Assembly (NCBI GenBank): GCA_030522415.1
Contig: CM060113.1
Span: 4,050,967 to 4,114,966, forward strand
Direction of reading: 5' to 3'
DNA: 64,000 nt
Source: Channallabes apus
Lineage: Eukaryota > Chordata > Actinopteri > Siluriformes > Clariidae
Positions 9,783 to 20,721 of this stretch are shown here, piece by piece. Position 1 is the stretch's first letter, and every line of letters starts with the position of its first letter. The position numbers were made by a program, and so were the translations under genes. The notes under the pieces were generated by a model. It worked only from the letters and a program-made list of their open reading frames with translations. It was not told the origin of the DNA and did not search any database.

Positions 9783-10365
9783 GAAGTTCAAGTCAAACTG
9801 GGACTTTTGATTGTGTAGAAACAGAACAGAGTTACTGTATGAGAATACCAACTCCCTTTATCTCTCTACATAACCCCCTGCTACACTAATGCACTTATCC
9901 CAGTGTTTCACTATTGCTTGTACACCATCAAGATAGAAAGTTTTCTCTGTACTCTGGAGCCATGATCATACTGCCTGCTTCACACCTAAAACGCTGGCCT
10001 CCCAGGAACTCCTTTAATGGCCCAAAATACTTGGAGCGAGGTCTGGACTGTACAGGGGATGTGGCAGTTACCCCCAGGTGAGTTCCTGTAATATGAAAGT
10101 GGTGTTGGTGAATGATTGTGTGCATCGTTCACACAGACAGATGCGTCTCTCCTGCCAGTCAGTGACAAGTTATCCATTCAGAATCAGGCATTTACTGGGC
10201 GGAACGACTGCACCGGGAAGGGATTTTCATTTTACGGATGTGCGGCCTTCTTTAAAACATTTGCACTATTCAAAAAGTTTTACAGCGGCTAGGAGTCTCT
10301 ACACCATCATTGATGAGAAATTTCATCAAATTTCATCAAAGTCTCGGTTTGACTTGATCATCCCT
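9783..10365 (-). mobile_element. Mariner-like element with both ends, internally deleted
   Basis: Ends 'aagttcaagtcaaactggga' (about 9785-9804) and 'gtctcggtttgacttgatca' (about 10341-10360) are imperfect inverted repeats of some 24 bp. On the minus strand near 10027-10060 the sequence reads YSPDLAPS, which holds the third catalytic Asp region of mariner transposases, and in the next frame FGPLKEFLGGQRF. At about 580 bp it is under half of a usual ~1.3-kb mariner, so most of the transposase gene is lost. Relatives lie at 4.8, 29.2, 58.5 and 63.6 kb. Confidence 0.75.
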
Positions 10366-10379
10366 CATATAGATTAGCA

Positions 10380-12360
10380 GTGAATTACTGTTATCATAAA
10401 ATAAAATGAGCAGCACTCATCTCCCCTCAGTAATTAAAATCGAATGAGATTTCATTTCTTTTACTTTCAGAAAACCTTAACACGTTCTTTTAAGCTGAAG
10501 TAAAGAAGTTGCACTTTAGCTTTTCGCCAGACACAACAGTGCCAGTGTTTTGGTTAAAAGCAGACAGCGGAGAGAGAAAGAATCGCTGGTTTGGACTCTT
10601 TCTCCCACTAGTTGATAGCGATGCTGTTCAATGATGCAATTTAGACGTAAGCCAGTCACACCGAAAGTCACTTAGGGAACAATTATCCAACTGAAGAGCA
10701 GGTATTCAATGTGTGAGCATGTTTCCACTATGCGTGGATGAAATCTAACAATTATTGCAATGTCTTTCTTTGAGATTGTCCATATTGTATGGCATTTTAT
10801 TTTTCATGATAGACTTTAGTTAGCAATAGATTTGAGATGTCTGCCAAGTTTTGGGCAGTTTTCCAGCAGTCCATTTAACCTCAAAGCTTATCATAAGTAT
10901 GATTAGACCTTTTTATTTTATGATATATCTTTAAAAAATAAAATAAAATACAAAAACAGTGATACATTATGGCTCTGATGAACTGCCTAGAAATCACAAA
11001 TCCTTCTGTTACTGTGGCATTTACTTGGTTATAAAACTGAGACCCCTTGTTTAGATTTATTCAGAAACACCACTTAAGCATCGTTCTGTCCTCGGATTAA
11101 AGTTGATGAAAAGCACTTAAAGTGTCATGGCCTGTTTGGCTTATCACTTCACAGCTGACCTGACCAGAATGAGAATCAAGAGGCAGTCGGAGTCTAATGT
11201 GTATCGGTGCTGAGTAGGAACGAGTCGAGAGAGTTTTATCTGGCATAAATCTCATGCAATCACGAGATTTAACTTGTATGTTGATTGTTCTGGATTAAAT
11301 TGACTGTGAGACATCAACATGCTCAAGCTTAATCAAATCAAAAGAAAAGAAAGAGTTTGATGAAATGAAATGCAGCAGCCGGGTAACTGTGATGCTTCCA
11401 CCACCGTGCTTCATCATGGGTACAAAGGCCTCCCACATTCCTGTGAATACTTTTTGTCACCATTTATGTATAAATGGTGTATAAACAGCAGTGTTTACGA
11501 TGCAGTCCATTGTTTGTTTTTGTCTGTAGAGTGACTATTATTCATGCTGCTTTCAGGTTCTCCTCTTAGTCATCAGTGTTTTGATGTTTTGGGACAGTAG
11601 GTTCGTAGGTGGTGTTAATAAAATAGCATGACATTTTTCATGATTTTCAAGTCATTAAGGAACAAATAGTAACAACTTTGTAACAATTAATCGTGTCACG
11701 TAGTATGCTCTCGCTTGAGGTTTGTGTAGCTACGACACACACGACACAGCGAGTGAAGCATTCGTACGATGTCATTCGACATCATGTTGTTAGCGGAAGC
11801 CAGAAGATCTTGATCTCCAGATGAAGCCTTTGATCCAGTTGACTATTAGTTCAAATGAAATGTTAGTTTAGTTTTTGATGACTAGTTTTTTTGTTGTTAG
11901 TTTTTACAGCTCTTATGTTTAAAGGTCGGCGGCACACACCCTTCCTACTCAACACTTTTTTAAACAATACAAGGTTTACTAACGACACATTTCATGTTCC
12001 CTTTGATGTTAGCGAGAGTCCCTAATGAAGCAGGCAGAGCATTAGCAGTAATGAGTCTAATAGAGGGAGGGAGCGAGTGTGGCGGATGACAGCAGAGAGA
12101 CGAGGGTATAAATAGCTGTGGAACAGAAACGTTCCTCAAACAACAGACAGATCCTGTAATGAGACGTTCTCATCCAGACAGCTGTTTGATATCTGACGAC
12201 GTGTCAAATCTCCTCAGTGTCGACACTGATGCTGTGTAAGCACTCTGTCCATCCGTGTCTCCCTCTATCTCTCTGGCTGTCTCTCTTTTTCTCCGAAAAA
12301 TTATAATTCAAAAGTTACTTTATTGGTATGACAAGGATTAACATTTGTATTAATAAAGCT
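10380..12360. other. Mostly unassigned intergenic stretch
   Basis: No gene, RNA or clear element apart from a ~45-bp Tc1 transposase scrap at 11381-11425. A consensus TATA-like TATAAATAG sits at 12107-12115 in a locally GC-richer stretch, but no coding exon follows. Confidence 0.6.
11381..11425 (-). pseudogene. Tc1-like transposase scrap (MKHGGGSIT)
   Basis: The minus strand reads MMKHGGGSITV, the block that follows the first catalytic Asp region in Tc1-like transposases (compare KYGGGSVMVW in the element at 22.2 kb). Neighbouring sequence is too diverged to extend it. Confidence 0.5.
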
Positions 12361-12366
12361 TGAGTA

Positions 12367-12368
<2 letters not shown>

Positions 12369-12412
<44 letters not shown>

Positions 12413-12475
12413 TGTGTTTGAGCTTCGATTTGTAGCTCTCTATCACTGTCTATTTCCATTTATCTCTCTTATCTC

Positions 12476-12509
<34 letters not shown>

Positions 12510-12709
12510 GATCTCTGTCTCTATAGGTATACCTGTTTTTCTGTCTGTGTTTCTCTCTCTATCTACATATCACTTTGTCTCTATATCACCCTGTCTGCCT
12601 TTTTCTCAGTTTCTTTATCCATCTTTCTCTCCCTCTTATGCATGTAATGATATCCTTCATAATCAAAATTATCCCAACTCTACCTGTCGATGACCGTGAA
12701 TTTGCATAT

Positions 12710-12747
<38 letters not shown>

Positions 12748-12950
12748 ACGCACAAGAGTGCGTGTGTGGGTGTCAAACCTCTGATGGTAATTCCACCTGA
12801 TTCCCCCTCATCCCTCTGGCAGTAGCTCAACCCCATTATGCCAATCATTAAGTTAATGACTTACAAACCAAGCATCATAACTTTGCCACATTGCATTGGG
12901 AATAAAACAAATACATCTTTGTGTGTGTGTGTGTGTGGGGGGGGGGGCAT
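12369..12950. repeat. Cluster of simple repeats: (TC)n, (TATC)n, (TG)n
   Basis: (TC)20 at 12369-12409, (TATC)8 at 12476-12509 within a TC-rich block to about 12640, (TG)n at 12719-12746, and (TG)n followed by nine or more G at 12919-12949. Frames here are translated repeat. Confidence 0.93.
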
Positions 12951-13249
12951 ATGTCTTCCTGATTTGCTGTATAATATTTGATTTCACTTTAAACATGTTG
13001 ATATATGTGAGTAATTAGGATTCATCAGTGCAGTAAATACACTGCAGTGTGGAAGTAATTGGCCAGGAACATTAGTTTTGTTCATTTGGCTGTGAAGTGA
13101 GGCACACTGGAGAGGATTCACATCTACACACTCTGTTTTCATGCACACGCAAATATAAATTAGTGGTATTTTACTGGCGTAATTCATTTGGACAGGAGCC
13201 AATTTTCTCATGTTTTTTTTGCTAGTTGCTGTTTTCTTGGTCAGGAAGG

Positions 13250-13252
<3 letters not shown>

Positions 13253-13307
<55 letters not shown>
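13253..13307. repeat. (TG)27 microsatellite
   Basis: Pure run of about 54 bp. Confidence 0.97.
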
Positions 13308-13312
<5 letters not shown>

Positions 13313-13553
13313 CAGTCCAACAGTCCCTATTTTTGGTCCAAAGTCATGTTGTAGCTCAGTTATGGTATTTAGTTACGCGTATACAAAATGGCTGTTGTGA
13401 ATATCCTGTGGTTATTTGTAATGTTGTCTGTGAACACAATTAGAAAGTGATGGCCGCGCTTCATGGAAGGAAATAGTGAGGACGAACGTGAAACTAACAC
13501 ACAACCTTACAACCTTAAACAACCTTAAATTCCATATTTATGTATTGTTTAGC

Positions 13554-13740
13554 CCAGGGGTTCTCAGCTCCAGTCCCGGCGAACCACCTGCCCTGAACAT
13601 TATAGTGTCTTACACACATTAATTCAGAAATAATTGTTAATTAGCTGATTAGTTAAATTACGTGTGCTGGGAGTTAAGAAAACTTAAATATGCAGGGTAG
13701 GTGGTCCTCCATGACCAGCGTTAATACCATGTCCTAGACT
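13554..13740. repeat. Possible hAT-like MITE
   Basis: Starts 'ccaggggttctcagctccag' and ends in 'aggtggtcctccatgacca', with terminal parts roughly inverted. This resembles a common short fish element with CAGGGGTTCTCAA ends. The right end is degraded ('gcgttaataccatg'). A half copy may lie at 37.68-37.80 kb. Confidence 0.5.
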
Positions 13741-13764
13741 ATTATTGAACATTTTTTTTCTCAT

Positions 13765-14010
13765 TATTATCCATCCATCCATTAATTCAAACCCACAACC
13801 CTAAGCAAAGATTGGCTTCAATGACCTACGGCCACCCAATTTAGAGTAAAGTAGGCAATTAAAAACACCATTCAGAGTGCATGTTTTTGGACTGTAGGTG
13901 AAAACCCACTAAGCATGGATAGAAAACATACAAACTTCACACTCAGAAACAGACCAGAGACAAGATTTGAACCAATGTTATGTGAACTATGGCTCCTAAG
14001 CATTTAAACT
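13765..14010 (-). mobile_element. Heavily decayed V-SINE-type SINE
   Basis: On the + strand 'tttttggactgtaggtgaaa' followed by 'cccactaagcatgg', 'catacaaacttcacactcag' and 'agatttgaaccaatg' keep the order of the complete copy at 44002-44367, but many bases have changed. Minus orientation. An old copy. Confidence 0.65.
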
Positions 14011-14283
14011 GTTAAAAGCCAAATTTCTGGAATTTTATAGATTACTAAATACTTTCCAATGGATGATCTGTATAAGATGTCTTGCATCTGCTGTGCCATG
14101 TAGTGCATCCTCGAGATCATTGGGTTTCACAAGATTTTGTTTGGGATGCCATTGTTGCAGTACACCTTTCAGTCACGCGTTAGAGCTACAGTAGCTTGTT
14201 TTCTACCACCGTCCCAGCTCCTGTCACAATTCCACCAGCAGTTCAGATAGTCTGTGAACTCTTCCTTCATTTGTAAAGTCTAT

Positions 14284-14481
14284 CTCAGGGCACTGGTGGC
14301 TCAGTGGTAGGTGCCAAACACCCCCCACCCACCCCCCCCTCCCCCAGCCATGGGATGCAGTGCCGGTCCTAAGGGAGGGTTGCGTCAGGAAGGGCATCCG
14401 GCGTAAAACCTGTGCCAAGTTGTTGTGTGGACTGGATATTCCGCTGTGGCGACCCCTTTACAAGAGCAGCCGAAAGACCAA
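14284..14481 (+). mobile_element. tRNA-headed SINE with a 16-bp target-site duplication
   Basis: The head 'ggtggctcagtggtaggtgc' looks like a tRNA A-box region; the body has 'ggagggttgcgtcaggaagg' and 'catccggcgtaaaa', and the tail 'tgtggcgacccctttac' then 'agcagccgaaagacc'. The flanks CATTTGTAAAGTCTAT (14268-14283) and CATTTGTAAAGACTAT (14482-14497) are a 16-bp duplication with one mismatch, fixing the limits. The tail resembles that of fish RTE-type LINEs, which may have mobilised it; that is inference. Two relatives lie at 26.04 and 54.10 kb in the other orientation. Confidence 0.8.
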
Positions 14482-14499
14482 CATTTGTAAAGACTATAA

Positions 14500-15400
14500 T
14501 TTTATTTCTGACTTTTGAAAATTAACATGCATATGAAGTTGTGATACAGTACATCATATGCAGCTTATTTTAAAAATGGCTGGTTTATCATCCATTGTAA
14601 TCAGGTGATATGTGAGTGTTATAAAATGACAAATAAAATTAATTTAAACACATATAAACCTTTCTCATAACTTGTAAATAAGCCTTTTTGTTTGTTTGTT
14701 TGTTTATTTTTTTGGTTCGCAATGGTTTGTCATTGTTAAAAAGTACCTCCCTGGAAACAAAGTTAGAGAAACACTGAACTAGAATTAGATGTACAGTAAG
14801 GTGAGTGAACAATGCTGTTAGTATCGTCAAAGTCTAATGCATCTAAATGCTAACTAAATAAATATTTACAGCATTATATTTGAACATCATAAAAATACAC
14901 AATATGCATGGATATAATTTTGAATAATTATTATAATTTGGCTTAAAAGTACAACATAAACATTTAATTGTCAGTTATTACTGACAATTAAATTATTATT
15001 AGTAATATAGTAATAATACTAATTATTATTAGTAATATAGTCAGTTATTACTATTCTATAAAAAAAATAAAAAAATTACAATAAGAAAATAAAAAAATAG
15101 ATCAACTTAAAGTTTTATGTATTTTATATATATACATATTTTTTTTTTCCTTTGGGGACCAGTTATTATTTATATATTATATATATATATATAGAGTTAT
15201 TCATCTTGTGGGAACAGTCTCACCTTCTAACCACAAAGCACAGACAGTAAGTACTGTTCAAATAAAGCAAGGATGTTTGTGTTCCAAATGGAATGTAATA
15301 TTATTTATTAAAATTTTTAAACCTAGGCCGATAAATAACATGCTCTCAATACAACAACGAAAAAAAAGGACTTTGGAGACACTGTAGAAAGGCTACCCCA
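14500..15400. other. AT-rich unassigned stretch with a hairpin
   Basis: No gene. A 13-bp perfect inverted repeat with a 6-base loop (ATTTAATTGTCAG / CTGACAATTAAAT) lies at 14962-14993, followed by TATTATTAGTAATATAG-type repeats. Confidence 0.7.
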
Positions 15401-15409
15401 ATTTTTTTT

Positions 15410-15610
15410 TTTACTATGGTACAGTATGTACTTTTGTTCACCGTGACATATACTATAATATACCATGGTATTACTGCAGTAGTTACCTTAGATGCCACTT
15501 TAGGACTTTGTAGAGTACAAAGGTAGATACTGTGGTACTTCACTGGTAGTACGATGCTGTGTACCACAATACTTGGGCAAATACCGTGGTACTTATGGGG
15601 TATCACAGGG
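15410..15610. repeat. TACCATGGTA-rich repeat, copy 1
   Basis: Shares 'taccatggtattac', 'aggactttgtagagtac', 'tactgtggtact' and 'gtgtacc' in order with 25420-25580. Many half-palindromes of TACCATGGTA type occur in both. Related short motifs also occur at 25.98-26.04 and 26.25-26.28 kb. Family unknown. Confidence 0.6.
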
Positions 15611-15651
15611 GCTCAGTGAAATTTGAGCAAAAAGCTCAGAGAAATTTTCAG

Positions 15652-15684
15652 GTTGAGCAAAAGTGAAAATTACTTTTGCTCAAC
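15652..15684. repeat. Perfect 13-bp hairpin, 7-base loop
   Basis: GTTGAGCAAAAGT (15652-15664) and ACTTTTGCTCAAC (15672-15684) are exact inverted repeats. No T-run follows and no gene is near. From 15685 to 17350 I can name only a possible inverted LINE tail near 16680-16745 ('cttcttcttcttctttttgt'). Confidence 0.9.
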
Positions 15685-17348
15685 TTGAAAGAACTAAGAA
15701 ATAATTTTTATTTTATTTGATCTTATCTTTTAGCTAGTCTCACTACAATCCAACACAAGCTCAGAATTGTACTACTGTCTCTGAAGGGCAGCTACATACG
15801 GCTTTGGTATAACAATGTCCTCATGCATTGTGTAAAGTAGAGAACACAAAAAAGAAGGGAAAATTATCTCCAGACTACACACAGCCTAATGGCCAAATCT
15901 ACCTTAAGCTCCGTCAGGCTAGCTACATGATTCATAATGATGTCTGATAGCTCCAGTTTGCTAGCGCTAACAGTGCATTTGTGAACATCAAAAAGACTGA
16001 AATAGCAGGAGCCAGAGCTAAAAGCGCTCCCTTACCGCGCCGAACGTCTCATTAAAATCTCTCCACGGCTGAATACGCTGTCTCTCCGGTGAGACAATAT
16101 CGCCGGCACTTTCCTCAACATACAAAAGTCCACATCACCTGGAGGGATTCGATTGACGGAAATTGAAGTTAGACAAGATCATATTATTCACCGACTCTTT
16201 GCGTTCTAATCAGAAGGAAGCTCCCTTGATAGACCGCATGTTTGGCAAGCGTTAGTGCTCTTCCAAGATGGAAGTTGTCCATTTAAAATGCTTTAGAAAA
16301 TCACTAGTTTGGGACAAAATTTAGCAGCGCTGAACGGATCTTTTTCAGGCTAAGCAATCCCATAATGCCGTTCGCTGAATACGGGCAAATGTGAAAGGTA
16401 CGAAAACTAAAGCAATTTAACAGAATAACCAAATCTTCTGCTAGTAAACAAACCATTCTGAGGTTAAGTTAGCAAAAATCATCATTCTAAATGCAATACT
16501 TTACATACAAATGCTAACAAAAACAGTTGTTTACTTTACTCAACATTACTCACGTGTTCAACATTCATAATGCTACCAGAACTTCCTTTATGATACATTA
16601 TATCATTATATCGTATTACATAACTTTTGCTAAGATTACAGCAACACGCCTTTGTTAGCTGAGACGTTTCTGTTAGCTGTGATGTCTTCTTCTTCTTCTT
16701 TTTGTCATTTAACAGCAGTTGGAATCAAGTACATTACCATCAACTGTAGCTCTCGCTCTCCCTCATCTTCCCGGCCTGTTAAAGCCGATTTTCCAGTCCA
16801 GCCTTCCTTAAAAACATCTACTGTAATGCTTCCTTCCCTAATCTCGTCTTGTTTTATCTTCATCTGCTTGATCCAGCACTTCCACACACACTCTTTCTTC
16901 TCGACGTGTTTCTTACCACTTAATACCACTCAGCTTCCTCTAGTTAAAAATTCTGTAAGTTGCATCACCGACACCTATAGATCTCACTCTCCTTTCAGCT
17001 TCCCTGCGATCTCTAAATATGTATTACACTATAATCACACTGCTATAATGCCGATACTATGACATCATGTTATTAGAAACATGACAATGATTGGAGAAGC
17101 GAATAAGCCTGCATGAAGACACACTGAGGAGACATGTCTCCTTCTAATAAGGTACAGTACTTTAGTGCAATACACGCCCCGAGAGTTATGAGTTTTACAT
17201 TCTAAGGAGAGGTTCATTGGACAAACACAACCATAGAATGAGTTTCCCAGGAGATACAGTATAAGCAATACCTTTTATATATATATATATAAACATCTTT
17301 CAGCTCTCAGACAGCAAATTTGATTTGAGTGCCACCACTGGAGTACAT

Positions 17349-17353
<5 letters not shown>

Positions 17354-17409
<56 letters not shown>
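17354..17409. repeat. (TG)28 microsatellite
   Basis: Pure TG run; preceded at 17278-17291 by a short (TA)n. 17410-18050 is unassigned. Confidence 0.97.
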
Positions 17410-17410
<1 letters not shown>

Positions 17411-18049
17411 ATGATGACATCACATCCCACACCTTCTGTCTGGTTTGAGATAGTGAGGATGAAAGATAAGTAAAGTGTCAGAGATAAGTCTTAAGAAGCT
17501 TTCTAATTTTCTCTAAAGTCCTCTAACTCTTTTCTGGACATTTACCAAAATGGCACTCGATCCGAAATGCGGTTTCAGGAACAGCTTTCAACTGAACCTC
17601 TGTGGAATCAAAGCCTGAAGATCTTACAATCGCATTTTCCTCTTCCTCTGACCGTGTTGCTACAAGCGAGAGTTAAGTCTCAGCTTCGTTCTGTGCATCA
17701 CAAAGACTGATATTTCACGTTCTGCCAAAAATCAATGTTTTTTATTTTGCTTATTTATTTATTTTCTATCCGGTACTTGGCTCTTTTTTTTTCTTCTTCT
17801 TTGCTTTTCACTTTACTGTCTTCACAGAACGTATAATGTGGCATCTTGCAAACTCTTATCGTCATGGCGACCGTCAGGTATTCATGGTTTTGAATGACAG
17901 CGCGAGTATTAAAAGTGACAGACAGCTGAGGATGAAGATTTTGAAATCAATTATAGAAGAAAATGCAGATTACTGTTCCTTTTTTTCATTTTTATTTTTT
18001 AAATGTATACGATTTTTACATAAAACTATTAAATGACCATTTCATCTAG

Positions 18050-18475
18050 GTGGCATGGCTAGCACTTTCGAGAAGCAAAAAGAAAAAAAAAAAACTAAAT
18101 TATGCATCCTTGTAAAAATATTGCAGGCTCTTAAGAAAAAATGTAAAGAGCTTCAACAAAGCTGCAAAGTGAGCTCCATGAAAACATGCTGTGTTAAGGT
18201 TGGACTGGAAGACCTCCACAGAGTGCAGAGCCCTGACCTCAAACCCACTGAATACCTCTGGGATAAACTGGAACACCGACTGCACTCCAAGCCTGATATC
18301 AGCGCCTGACCTCCTTCACTAAAGCTCTTGTGGCTGAATGAACACAAATCCCCACAGCCATGCTCCAAAATCTAGTGAAAAGCCTTTTCAGAGGTGTGAA
18401 GGTTATAATAACAGCGAAGGAGAAATAAATCTAAAATGGGGTGGTTTGATAAAGGTGTGCACAAACTTTTGGCCA
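18050..18475 (+). pseudogene. Tc1-like transposase C-terminal fragment
   Basis: The frame from 18055 to 18309 ends LHRVQSPDLKPTEYLW and DKLEHRLHSKPDI. SPDLKPxEYLWDKLEHRL is the catalytic C-terminal block of Tc1-like transposases; the acid is in place as Glu. The sequence downstream ('aaaatctagtgaaaagcctt') continues in the usual order for this fish element, and 'acaaacttttggcc' near 18460-18475 looks like the inner part of its inverted end. The N-terminal two thirds is absent. Confidence 0.65.
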
Positions 18476-18630
18476 AATGGTGGACAATTTAATAGGTCTA
18501 ATTCTGGCCTAAGTTATATACAGTGTATTATACAGTAGTTCTAAAGCCTGGAGTCATGTCTGAGGTCTGAATACTGATGAGTGATGATTGTGCATGATGT
18601 TTAGTGTTAGTTTGTTGATGTGTGATAGTA

Positions 18631-18654
18631 ATGATGATGATGATGATGATGATG
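18631..18654. repeat. (ATG)8 trinucleotide repeat
   Basis: Pure ATG/TGA run; the surrounding minus-strand frame is translated repeat. 18655-19550 is unassigned. Confidence 0.95.
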
Positions 18655-19549
18655 TACAGTACGTGATGTACGTGAGGGTGAAATGAATACAAGACGACGT
18701 GCGACAAGGTTGCAGGAAGCCCCGGCAATAAAATGATTAAATGTTTTCTATTCATCAGCGTCAGGAGACGCAGCTGAGTCATAACTCACCGACTGTCCGT
18801 GCACACGGAGGAGATGATGAGTTCGTATTGATCAGCATGATGATTCACGCAAGGTCACATGATTAACGACACACAGGCCCACCGCAATCATAACTCTATT
18901 GATTTAATTTCTGTTAAATCCTGATGCACAGATGTGAGCAAAAATACAGTCTAATGTAGCGTTAAATACATATATAAATATAAATATATATAAATGTATA
19001 CAGTATATATGCACTATTAACATAATGCACTAAGCAAAGTGAATTAAAACTAGACAGTATATTGTCAAACATGTGACTGAGAAAGTGCTCTGTGTGTGTG
19101 TGTGACAAAATATGTAAAAATATCAAATTGCCAAAGAATCAACTTAAAATAGCTTGTTTAGCGTTCTAAACATATTTACACTGTCTTTTACTCACTTTTG
19201 TAGCTCTCCCACAATGTTATTAATTTCCCCTAGTGTCCATTACAATTGCAAGCAAATTGACGATTATGCAAATTAGGCAATGACATCATTTAGCCACTTC
19301 TTGCGACTTTTAGGCCAGCTGATAGCTACTTTCCTTACTAAGGAGTTGGCAGCACTGTCAAGCACAGACAGAACAAATAAATCATAGTTTTTTAAAATCA
19401 TAGTATTTTGACATTATTAGCATTTTGCAGGTCATTGGTAGACTTCATAGATCATCCGTCATAGTCATAGAAAAATATAGATGCTACAAATATGCCAAAT
19501 TGACTGATAATAATGACATGGACAGGTTTGAGCTGTCACTATTGGAGCA

Positions 19550-20721
19550 TCCAATTATATGGACAAAAAGTACTTAGTCAAACCTGTTAATGTGTCGATC
19601 AAGGTCCCTTATCCCCAGATAAGAGCGATCTTAATGCTTCATCAAACCAAGATATCTTGGACATTACTATGCTTCCAACATTGTAGCAACAGTTTGAGCA
19701 AAGCTCTTTTCTATTTCAACATGACTATGCATGATTGGATGAGTTCAGGTTGGAAGAACTCGACCGGCCCTAACACAAAGCCCTGACCTCAACCCCATCG
19801 CGCACCTTTGGTATGAATTGGAACGTAAATTGCGAGCCAGGCCTCGTAACTGGCCAGCCTCCCCTCTTCTGTTCTCTCTCTTCCCTCTCTCTGTCGAGCT
19901 ACACATTTCGTTCCTGAGCTGCCAGTGATCCAGACTCCCTTTGGCCTCCGGCCCTGTCTGACCCATCCTGCTGCCCCACTTCTGGTTGGAGATCTCATTG
20001 CATGGATGCCCCATGTGTCTCTTTGGGATGCGTCTGGTGTCTAGGGACGGTTTCACTCTACCATCAAAACGGTTCTGGCCTCAACTGGTGTTGACAGCTG
20101 TTTCTCTGAGGACTTGACTTGGCTGCAGTTGCTCGATAGTTCAAGACTGGAATTTCCTAGACTGGAAAGTCTACCGGAGTCTCCAATAACTACCTGGACT
20201 TCATATTAACATCAATTAACATCAACTGTTATAGCTGAACTGGCTGCCACCTAACACACTGTAAAAATGCAGATCATTTCCTGCTTCCTGTTTCACCCAG
20301 ATGAGGATGGGTTCCCTGTTGAGTCTGGTTCCCCTCAAGGCTTCTTCCTATTACCATCTCAGGGAGTTTTTCCTTGCCACTGTCGCCCTCGACTATCTGA
20401 CCATTTTGATTCATGCACACTCACATTCCATACAAACTTAAATAATTTGTTTGATTGTTTAAAGCTGCTTTGCGACAATGACAACTGTTAAAAGCGCTAT
20501 ACAAATAAAATTGAATTGAATTTAATCGAACTGCTGTACATATTGAATAGACACAATTTCCCACAGTAACACTCCAAAGTCTTGTGAATGGCCTTCCAAG
20601 AAGAGTGTAAGCTGTTACAGCTGGAAAAGGTGGACCGACTCCATATTGAAGTGTACTGTATGTACTGTATTTGGATACAATGTCATTGCAAGTTTTGACA
20701 GATACTTTTGTCCATATAGTG
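19550..20721 (+). mobile_element. Tc1-like element interrupted by an L2 3' fragment
   Basis: The left end 'tatatggacaaaaagtactt' (about 19557-19576) and right end 'gatacttttgtccatatagt' (about 20701-20720) are inverted repeats. The left arm carries AGPNTK then, in another frame, the SPDLNPI..LW block ('agccctgacctcaacccc', 19781) and 'gcgagccaggcc'; the right arm, from about 20525, continues the same transposase 3' end ('ccaaagtcttgtgaatggcc', 'gctgttacagctgg', 'gaccgactccatattg'). Between them sits a LINE end. Frame breaks exclude activity. The order of events is Tc1 first, LINE second. Confidence 0.75.
19845..20524 (+). mobile_element. 5'-truncated L2-type LINE end (3' UTR only)
   Basis: Nearly collinear with 47250-47945, the 3' UTR of the long L2 copy: 'ctctgtcgagctacacattt', 'gagctgccagtgatccagac', 'cagatgaggatgggttccct', 'cttgccactgtcgccctc' and the end 'gcgctatacaaataaaattg' plus (GAATT)n. 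No coding part. It lies within a Tc1-like element; about 28 bp of that element appear lost at the junction and I see no clear target-site duplication. Confidence 0.85.

Noticed and set aside
12360..12784. 95- and 69-codon frames
   Set aside because: Translated (TC)n, (TATC)n and (TG)n.
16652..17062. 136-codon frame
   Set aside because: Ser-rich start from CTTCTT repeats, probably an inverted LINE tail; no motif in the rest.
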